The position numbers were made by a program, and so were the translations under genes. A DNA stretch of 64,000 nt from Aplysia californica (taxonomy: Eukaryota > Mollusca > Gastropoda > Aplysiida > Aplysiidae), in the NCBI RefSeq assembly GCF_000002075.1, contig NW_004797602.1:97444-161443 (forward strand), read 5' to 3'. Positions 58,916 to 64,000 of this stretch are shown piece after piece. Each line of letters begins with the position of its first letter. Positions within the stretch are counted from its first letter, which is position 1. The notes below the pieces were generated by a model, which was given only the letters and a program-made list of their open reading frames with translations, was not told where the DNA came from and searched no databases.

Positions 58916-60675
58916 CATTTTTAGCACTGTGTGTTTAGGAACCTCACTGCAGTTGGTACGAATGAATTTCTATATCTGTCTGTTCTTCCTTTTTTGGAAA
59001 TGTATCGTTTACTGCGGGTCGATAGTTGAAATTCCGATGTCAGTGGGTGGCTATGGTCACTAAGCATTATTTCCGCCTGTTATATCAGTTGTTAACAATT
59101 GATCGTTTTGTTTTTTAAAAACATACATGATCAACGTTTTTATGTAAAATCCACACAGAAATATATTTTAAAATGGGAATAAAATTGAGCCAAAAAAAGA
59201 AATTTTGACAAAATTTGGAAATCAGCCAGGGAAATGCTGGTTTCTTTGATTTCATTATTTTGACGAGCACATGATTTCACCATGCTGTCTCACATATCTA
59301 GCCTTTTGAAGATATGAAAGCCTTTCGTTTGTGGTTTCATTCATAAATAATATGTTTTGATGAAATTGATGTCATTGGTAGGTTTTGGTGGAATGCACTT
59401 CTTACTGATTGCTAATCTTACATAACAAAAAAAAACCACCTTCAAATTCTTAATTTCATCGTAAAGTGTGTGTATGAAAATACTGCAATTGATAATCCCC
59501 TTTACAAACTGTATGGGGGTTTTTTTCCCCTTTATTTTCAGGAACACATTTAGAAGACCGGAGTCAAACACTCAGAGTCAACAAAGAACGGTGAATGGTG
59601 GTGGTAACAGAGACCACTCTCAGGCAGCCATTGCTCCGAGCCGGTCTAATGCTGCTGCTGCTGCTACTGCTTCAAATGCACTTTGTGAGGAAATGGATGA
59701 CAACGACGATGAAGAATTAAGCCATGTTATGAATGTCACAACTCCTGAGGATTCCATATCGGAAAACATACCTGAACTGAGATCTGAAGAGATTTCACAA
59801 GTTGCTCAATTGGGGATGGCACGTGCTTCACATTCTGCGCTTGGCGGAAATAATGAGTGCACTGAGGACAATGACATGCAAAATGAAGATTGCGTCAGGA
59901 AAGACAGGCCGTTGTCTTTGAGGCTGCAGTTTAGCAGCAGGACAGACGATGATGAGAACCTGGCGCTTACTGATGATGGGAAGTGAGTAGAATCTGTCTT
60001 TTGGTCGTAAAGCTTGGAAAGTAATGTGGAAAAGTATGGAGAGTTTGTAATTATATATATATGAGGTTGCTGGAGAAGTTTCTGCACGAGAACTTTTTTT
60101 TCAGCCTGCCAGTGAGACTTTCACAAAATGTTGACTTTGATTTTACTTTGAACACATTTTTTTTCAGTTGAATTTAAGGATTTTTTTTAAAGCTTTGTAT
60201 CTTTCAGAAGATTATTACAAAGCCTCTTTATGCTAAACGTCAATGCAAAAATTGTTTTTAATGAAAATTATGTTATGAAAGTGATGCAAAAACTTGTTTT
60301 TAGAAAACGGCAGTAGTTTTTCAGTATGTTTTTTTATTTTTAAAAAAAAGCAGAAAAAGAAGGAAAAAAATTGCCAATAGCAAGTACAAGTCAGCTAGAA
60401 AAGGTTGTGATGTAGCAGTGAAGGCTTTTCTAGTATAGGACTATTAGAACAAAACATAGGTTTGATGTTGGCCTGAATGCTATCTATAATTATCTAATTA
60501 CTCATCATAAAGTCTGCTTCATTCTATTTGTAGTACAGGACTAAATGACCCCCTGAGGTCAACCAGTCCACCCTCGACCCACGCGGCACCAGGACGACAA
60601 GTTCTGTCCCTGAGATCTCTGGGAGCGGAGAGCCCTGACACAAGCCCACAGATCCCACTACAGACTGAGACATTT
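46006..60675 (+). CDS. RAD9A: RAD9 checkpoint clamp subunit (3' end outside window)
   Basis: Rad9 with Hus1 and Rad1 forms the ring-shaped 9-1-1 clamp loaded at damaged DNA. Its C-terminal tail recruits TopBP1 to activate ATR. Eleven exons join in frame: 46006-46048, 50614-50684, 51059-51208, 52227-52341, 53390-53489, 54663-54769, 56926-57032, 57465-57529, 57992-58141, 59542-59982, 60534-60675. Counting from the ATG at 46015, residues 1 to about 275 are the PCNA-like region. Blocks alignable with human RAD9A include [60 protein letters not shown] and GNFVLATL. Residues 276-494 form an acidic Ser-rich tail with a [13 protein letters not shown] block like the conserved NDDIDSYM region. The human protein is 391 residues, so this tail is longer. 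Final exon(s) were not found by 64000; introns are repeat-filled. Confidence 0.94.
46060..46560. repeat. AGATCTAGATCT-rich stretch in RAD9 intron 1
   Basis: Repeated overlapping AGATCT/CTAGATCT words at about 46070-46125, 46390-46430 and 46495-46550. Self-complementary and interspersed with AGGCCTAGGC. Confidence 0.75.
46893..47010. repeat. (CA)n-rich microsatellite
   Basis: Interrupted CACACA runs over about 115 bp in RAD9 intron 1. The open frame across it is a by-product. Confidence 0.9.
47688..47810. repeat. 35-bp minisatellite, about 3.5 units
   Basis: Units start at 47691, 47726 and 47761. Consensus contains TTTCAAATAGCATGGGAGCT followed by ATTCAGAATGCGGC. Units differ by a few substitutions. 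Confidence 0.85.
48290..48862. mobile_element. hAT-like element with 8-bp flanks
   Basis: Ends TAGGGCTGGATCCTGCTCG and, read from the right, TAGGGCTGGGTCACGAGCG. Flanks CTAGAAAG and CCGGAAAG match at 6 of 8 positions, fitting the 8-bp hAT duplication. Subterminal GAATCGC/GTGGCGAT repeats. No transposase. Confidence 0.75.
49437..50176. mobile_element. pogo/Tigger-like TIR element, diverged
   Basis: Left end CGGCTGAAACTGTCTAAGATGG beside TA; right end, read inward, CAGTTGAACCTACCAAGGCG beside TA. Ends are imperfect but of the CAGTTGAACC type. About 740 bp, no coding sequence. Confidence 0.5.
50614..50684 (+). CDS. RAD9A: RAD9 exon 2
   Basis: T-rich tract and CAG acceptor; donor GTAAGT. Encodes [20 protein letters not shown] then EDG, aligning with [20 protein letters not shown] in human RAD9A. 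Confidence 0.93.
51059..51208 (+). CDS. RAD9A: RAD9 exon 3
   Basis: Acceptor TTTACAG, donor GTAAAG. 50 codons: [20 protein letters not shown] and on to LRCKIGMK. Has a longer insert ([14 protein letters not shown]) than human between the FF and LRCKI blocks. Confidence 0.93.
51313..51794. mobile_element. pogo/Tigger-like TIR element, copy 2
   Basis: Ends CAGTCAAACCACATT and, read from the right, CAGTCAAACCTTATT, with TA on the left. Aligns along its length with 21867-22346. In RAD9 intron 3. Confidence 0.7.
51962..52110 (+). repeat. R120 repeat copy in RAD9 intron 3
   Basis: GTTGGAAGGTACCAGTAATATG start, pyrimidine-rich middle, core GAATGAAATGTGATCATTGG, tail TGTACTTCTTTTTACTCG. Same strand as all other copies. 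Confidence 0.6.
52227..52341 (+). CDS. RAD9A: RAD9 exon 4
   Basis: Acceptor TTCTACAG, donor [26 protein letters not shown] then [18 protein letters not shown] and a split Gly codon. Confidence 0.93.
53390..53489 (+). CDS. RAD9A: RAD9 exon 5
   Basis: Acceptor TTTCCAG, donor [26 protein letters not shown] then [12 protein letters not shown] and a split Lys codon. Confidence 0.93.
53810..54393 (+). mobile_element. LINE 3' end (CR1/L2-like) in RAD9 intron 5
   Basis: Encodes [20 protein letters not shown] then [15 protein letters not shown], the C-terminal block of CR1/L2/Rex-type reverse transcriptases. The 3' untranslated part ends in (TTGTCA)n. The 3' UTR recurs inverted at 58688-59092. Confidence 0.75.
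54663..54769 (+). CDS. RAD9A: RAD9 exon 6
   Basis: Acceptor CATTTAG, donor [26 protein letters not shown] then [15 protein letters not shown] and a split codon. Confidence 0.92.
54938..54965. repeat. Perfect 11-bp hairpin
   Basis: GCTAGCCACCC (54938-54948) pairs exactly with GGGTGGCTAGC (54955-54965) over a 6-base loop. A partial third copy (GGATGGCTAGC) lies near 55030. Confidence 0.85.
55545..55914. repeat. 184-bp tandem duplication
   Basis: Two head-to-tail copies (55545-55728 and 55729-55912) that read identical, in RAD9 intron 6. Each contains a perfect 14-bp hairpin (AAATGTGAAAAATA / TATTTTTCACATTT, first copy 557-570 and 583-596 past 55000). Identity implies a very recent duplication or an assembly artefact. 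Confidence 0.9.
56926..57032 (+). CDS. RAD9A: RAD9 exon 7
   Basis: Acceptor TTGTCAG, donor GTAAGT. Completes Asp; [20 protein letters not shown] then [15 protein letters not shown]. Confidence 0.93.
57104..57347 (-). mobile_element. tRNA-derived SINE, family B, partial, reverse
   Basis: Shares the AGCCAGGAGTAGCTGTAGAA and GGTGAAAGGAGGAAATTTTA blocks and the box B region with 29140-29554. Lies between RAD9 exons 7 and 8. Confidence 0.65.
57465..57529 (+). CDS. RAD9A: RAD9 exon 8
   Basis: Acceptor TTTTTCAG, donor [26 protein letters not shown] then G and a split Arg codon. Confidence 0.92.
57992..58141 (+). CDS. RAD9A: RAD9 exon 9
   Basis: Acceptor TATTTCAG, donor [26 protein letters not shown] closes the PCNA-like fold; [11 protein letters not shown] onward starts the Gln-rich tail. 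Confidence 0.93.
58688..59092 (-). mobile_element. LINE 3' UTR (CR1/L2-like), reverse
   Basis: The reverse complement of the 3' part of 53810-54393: begins with TGACAATGACAATC, includes GGCCAAGTAAATAC and TACTGCGGGTCG. A long (CT)n run (58869-58911) has expanded inside it where the + copy has a short GA-rich stretch. Confidence 0.75.
58869..58911. repeat. (CT)n microsatellite
   Basis: About 21 CT units within the LINE 3' UTR copy. Confidence 0.95.
59542..59982 (+). CDS. RAD9A: RAD9 exon 10 (acidic tail)
   Basis: Acceptor TTTTCAG, donor GTGAGT. 146 codons, Ser/Asn/Glu-rich, with a poly-Ala run from (GCT)n at about 59650 and the acidic block [16 protein letters not shown]. Reading past the donor meets TGA at once, so splicing is needed to continue. 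Confidence 0.88.
60534..60675 (+). CDS. RAD9A: RAD9 exon 11 (last exon seen)
   Basis: Acceptor TTTGTAG chosen because the CAG five bases later would give an early stop. Donor GTAAGT. Encodes [20 protein letters not shown], ending [11 protein letters not shown]. Several Ser-Pro pairs fit a phosphorylated Rad9 tail. The conserved FRSLFFG-type end is not in the window. Confidence 0.75.
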
Positions 60676-60948
60676 GTAAGTCTATCGTTCACAGCTCAGA
60701 CATGAAATATGGTCGAGCACACACATAACGAAACATGCGTATTTTCAAGTCCGAATGTCTACTTCTTCATGTATGTTATATTCATTGTATTTAAAACACC
60801 TACTTAGCTAAATTTGGGCATAATGAAAGGATTTCCGCATTTGGCCAATTTCGCTGTGTGTGCTAGACTATATATTATGTTTTAAATGGATTTAGAAACA
60901 TTTTCAAAGTAAAAAAAGATGTGTTGCAGATAAAAACTTATTTTCAAT

Positions 60949-61304
60949 GTGGCGTCGGTGGCCTAGTGGTTAGGCTCTCGGACTCGCAACCGTAAGGTCG
61001 TGGGTTCGAATCCCGTCAAGGGCCCGACGTTGTGTCCTTGGGAAAGGCACTTTACACGAATTTTCCTCACTTCACCCAGGTGGGAATGGGTACCTGGCTA
61101 TAGACAGCGAAAGATCTTGTCAGTTTGTTAGTGTTTGAGCGCTTAATCGGCTGCTCGCACTGTATGCTTCCCGGGAAGCTGAGAATGTTTCGGAGTGTTC
61201 TATGGTCTGCTGGGGTAATAATATAGTGTAAAGCGCATAGAGCCTGCTGCTGAGCGGGGATATGCGCTATACAAATGCTATCTATTATTATTATTATTAT
61301 TATT
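60949..61304 (+). mobile_element. tRNA-derived SINE, family A, full-length
   Basis: Head TGGCCTAGTGGTTAGG (box A) and GTGGGTTCGAATCCCG (box B); a middle with GGAAAGGCACT and GGTGGGAATGGGTACC; a 3' part with GTAAAGCGCATAGAGCCTGC; and an (ATT)n tail. In RAD9 intron 11. Partial copies are at 8808, 15684 and 21031. Confidence 0.85.
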
Positions 61305-61343
61305 GTTTATGAAAAAAACAAGAAAAAGTGTTTTTGGGATTCC

Positions 61344-61555
61344 ATTAATATAATTTACATAATTTAGGAGGTAGGCTACTTTAACACTACCTGTCAGGGT
61401 TAACCCGGACTGCATGCATTGTAAGTAATATCTTGACACAAGTCCCACTTCAATTCATTTATTTTAATGTAAGTCATTCTTGAGGTCATCAAGAGCTTCT
61501 ACCAAAACTTCAAGTGCGTTGTTGGAAACAGTACTACTGCTTTTGAGGTAAAGAC
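61344..61555 (+). repeat. 212-bp direct repeat, left copy
   Basis: Matches 62358-62569 over its full 212 bp with 3 differences. Begins ATTAATATAATTTACATAAT and ends TTTGAGGTAAAGAC, directly against the hAT-like element. Confidence 0.95.
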
Positions 61556-62357
61556 CAGTGGCGGTGGGTAGTGACGGGCTCACAGGCTTGAGCCCCTACC
61601 CCCTCCCCAACCACCACCCCAACTGTATCCCAAAGTAAATGAAAGTTTCTCCATAATGAAATAAGCAGTTGAAACCGTTATAACCGCACGCAATGAACAC
61701 AGAGTGATCAACCTGGCGGCTTGCTCACTTATCCAATCACTGTTGTCCCCGCTTACAACTATAGTAACCCAGCAGCCAATCAAATGTCTTTAGGGCTCAG
61801 CAAAGATGAGCCCTTTTCCCACAGTCCGTCCTTAATGAAACTCTTCTTGTAAAAAGGTAGAAGACTGGGAAAAAATAACACTGTACCGAGGGCTCACGCT
61901 CTCCTAGCCCTGACAATGGGGTGAAAGTTTACGACACACTTCCCCCACTGACACAGATACCTATGCGCTCATTGGCTCTTTGTTGGGTGCGTTCAACTGT
62001 CTCGACTACACGGCCTAATCCAGCTCATAGAAGTATTATGTTTGAAGTGCTGTGTGTGCATGTTTGTGTTTGTGCTGCTGAGATTTAACAGTTATAACTT
62101 TTTCATCACACGAAAACTAATTAGAGGAAATTTGGAGGTGAATCGGTTTCGTCCCCACCATCAACAAGAATTTAACTAAGAACAAAGAGATTGAAAACAA
62201 AGGCAACTCTTCTCGTTTGAATGGTTCTCAAACTGCCGTGGCTCACCGTGAGTATAGAAAAATCATCACTGTTTAATTCTTATTGCTTGCTATTTGGTGG
62301 TAAAAAACTGGAAGCAACCTAAGCCCCACCCAAATTTTGGTCCACTCACCGCCACTG
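61556..62357. mobile_element. hAT-like element, 802 bp, between 212-bp repeats
   Basis: Ends CAGTGGCGGTGGGTAGTG and, read from the right, CAGTGGCGGTGAGTGG. The CAGTGGCGG terminus is typical of some hAT families. No transposase. The immediate 8-bp flanks (GTAAAGAC and ATTAATAT) differ, but the whole 212-bp flanking blocks are duplicates. Confidence 0.8.
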
Positions 62358-62569
62358 ATTAATATAATTTACATAATTTAGGAGGTAGGCTACTTTAACA
62401 CTACCTGTCAGGGCTAACCTGGACTGCATGCATTGTAAGTAATATCTTGACACAAGTCCCACTTCAATTCATTTATTTTAATGTAAGTCATTCTTGAGGT
62501 CCTCAAGAGCTTCTACCAAAACTTCAAGTGCGTTGTTGGAAACAGTACTACTGCTTTTGAGGTAAAGAC
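62358..62569 (+). repeat. 212-bp direct repeat, right copy
   Basis: Its last part encodes LKSFYQNFKCVVGNSTTAFE, continuous in frame with the LINE reverse transcriptase that follows. This copy is therefore in its original context. Confidence 0.95.
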
Positions 62570-63500
62570 AGGAGTTAGACAAGGATGCGACATGTCAGCA
62601 ATTCTGTTCAACCTTGACATTGACTGGGTCATGAGAAAAACAATAGAGGATACATCAAGAGCAATAAGGTGGACCCTCTTCTCCACCCTCGAGGATCTTG
62701 ACTTTGCCGACGACCTTGCACTACTCTCCTATACCAACCAGCACATGCAGGAAAAAACAAACCGACTCCACAAATATGGACGCCAGATTGAGTTAAGAAT
62801 AAGCCAGAAGAAGACAAAAGTGATGACACCCACTAAATGTGGGTTCCCCAACACTGATTAGGGTGAACGACGCAGACCTGCCTGTAACAGGCACATTTAC
62901 CTACCTAGGCAGCATAATTAAAACTGACGGCGGCACAAAGGAAGACACCATGAACAGACTCGGCAAGGCAAGATCCGTACACAGAAGCATGATCAACATC
63001 TGGAAGTCAGGACAGTTTAGTATACAGACCAAGTTAAAGCTGTATAACAGCTGTGTAGGCTACTATCCTCACTCCTATCTGGAGCTGAATGCTGGAGGAT
63101 GACAGATCCTGACCGTGCCAAGCTATCTTCCTTTCAATACTTTCATACAACCAGCTTACGCTAAATCCTACAAATCTTCTGGCTGGACAAGATTTCCTAC
63201 GCAGATCTTTTACGAAAATGTAGACAAGAGGACATGACCACCATTATAAAAAGGAGAAGATGGAGATTGATCGGGCATGTTCTGAGAAGAGAACCAGACT
63301 CTGTTGTGAAGACTGCCCTCCACTGGACACCTGAAGGACATCGCAAGAGGGGCAGACCCAAAGTGACCTGGAGACGCCCAGTAGAGTCTGAAATGAAGTC
63401 CTGGAAACCTTGGTGGGGGACATTGACCAAGATGGCCCAAAACAGAGAGAGCTGGAAATCCTTTGTTGCTGCCCTAAACGCCAGATGACATAACGGGTAG
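62490..63500 (+). mobile_element. LINE 3' half (reverse transcriptase), 5' truncated
   Basis: Reads KSFYQNFKCVVGNST, TGVRQGCDMSAILFNLDIDW, DLDFADDLALLSYTNQ (catalytic FADD box), GTFTYLGSIIKTDGGTKE, then after frame changes RRWRLIGHVLRREPDS and HRKRGRPKVTWRRPVE, ending FVAALNAR and stop. It resembles the LINE at 41430-45610 in organisation but is a different subfamily. Confidence 0.85.
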
Positions 63501-63837
63501 TAAGTAAATAAGTCATTTTTACTGACAAGATTTTACTATGAAATGCTGTGTTTTATATGAACAGAGGGTACACCTGCTCCTCCTCAGCTTGATTCTTTTG
63601 AGAAAAACAACGTAGGTCACAGAAAAAAAGGCATTTTCAAAGTGTTGTTTCTACCTGAGTTTTAAAATTCTGCGTGCATAGAGCAAGTCTTCTAGATTTT
63701 GTGTCGTATGAAAAGGTATATATATGAAACTTTCATGGAGAACCTTTTCTGTTAGTGTTAGTGAGTTACAATGCAAAACACAGTAGAATCTCCACTGCAT
63801 TTCTCCCATGCTTATCTCTTGTTTAGTTTTATGGCAA

Positions 63838-64000
63838 CACAGTAAAGTCATATAATAAGTGCCGAAGATTAGAGGTGTTACAAGAGGGTAACTAACACAA
63901 AAAAGGAGGAGAGATCAGGAAGATAGATGTTTGATGGGAAAGAAGGAGCAAACCACACCAGAGCTCTTCTTACCACCCACATGCTTACCTCTGTCTTCAC
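63838..64000 (-). repeat. Dispersed repeat D, reverse fragment
   Basis: AAGTGCCGAAGATTAGAGGTG and GGAGCAAACCACACCAGAGC are reverse complements of blocks at 9570-9700. Runs off the window end. Confidence 0.65.

Noticed and set aside
60949-61025. tRNA-like sequence with box A and box B
   Set aside because: It continues directly into a SINE body and an ATT tail, and partial copies occur elsewhere; it is a SINE head, not a tRNA gene.
1-64000. CRISPR array, bacterial operons or horizontally acquired bacterial genes
   Set aside because: No regularly spaced repeats with unique spacers and no bacterial-type gene clusters. Tandem repeats here are 35-, 40- and 184-bp duplications without spacers.
1-64000. 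Endogenous retrovirus, LTR retrotransposon or Polinton
   Set aside because: No paired long terminal repeats, capsid, integrase or envelope signatures noticed. All reverse transcriptase pieces look like non-LTR (LINE) types.

Overview
The window is animal nuclear DNA. Genes are split by GT-AG introns, intergenic space is AT-rich and repeat-laden, and there is one assembly gap (N run, 19201-19365). Gene content (RAD9, a ZIP zinc transporter), the transposon mix, and the abundant AGATCTAGATCT and GTAGGCCTAC-like strings suggest a lophotrochozoan, probably a gastropod mollusc. That assignment is inference. I saw no convincing retrovirus-like or LTR element.

Region 1 (1-18846, + strand): the 3' part of a large multi-exon gene for a coiled-coil protein. 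Eleven exons join in frame to about 625 residues and a stop at 18844-18846; the 5' part lies outside the window. I do not recognise the family. Its introns hold many mobile elements: a 476-bp terminal-inverted-repeat (TIR) element with 9-bp target-site duplications (TSDs), a mariner-like relic ending 39 bp before a splice acceptor, a piggyBac-type element in TTAA, a hAT-like element, SINE pieces, and a roughly 120-bp repeat family always in + orientation.

Region 2 (18847-30335): intergenic, with the gap, TIR elements, tRNA-derived SINEs, an RTE-like LINE 3' end carrying an in-frame (GTA)n expansion, a complete-looking mariner-like element (25318-26700) and a second, inverted copy of the 9-bp-TSD element (27189-27683).

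Region 3 (30336-31486, - strand): a single-exon coding sequence for a ZIP (SLC39) zinc transporter of the ZIP1/ZIP3 type, with a splice acceptor just upstream of its start codon.

Region 4 (31487-45610): intergenic. It holds a 300-bp TTAA element, hairpins, a cluster of TIR elements sharing one end sequence, an RTE-like LINE relic, a pogo-like element and a LINE split by a nested DNA element whose removal restores the reading frame.

Region 5 (46006-60675 and beyond, + strand): RAD9, the checkpoint-clamp subunit. Eleven exons were assigned, including a tiny first exon 4.6 kb upstream of the second. They cover the PCNA-like region and much of the acidic C-terminal tail; the last exon(s) lie beyond the window. 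RAD9 introns also carry LINE 3' ends, SINEs, hAT-like and pogo-like elements, a perfect 184-bp tandem duplication, and an 802-bp hAT-like element bounded exactly by 212-bp direct repeats.

The three host genes have no evident functional link. The most unusual signals are structural: the 212-bp repeats abutting a transposon, the nested insertion that reads back in frame, and the strand-biased 120-bp repeat family.
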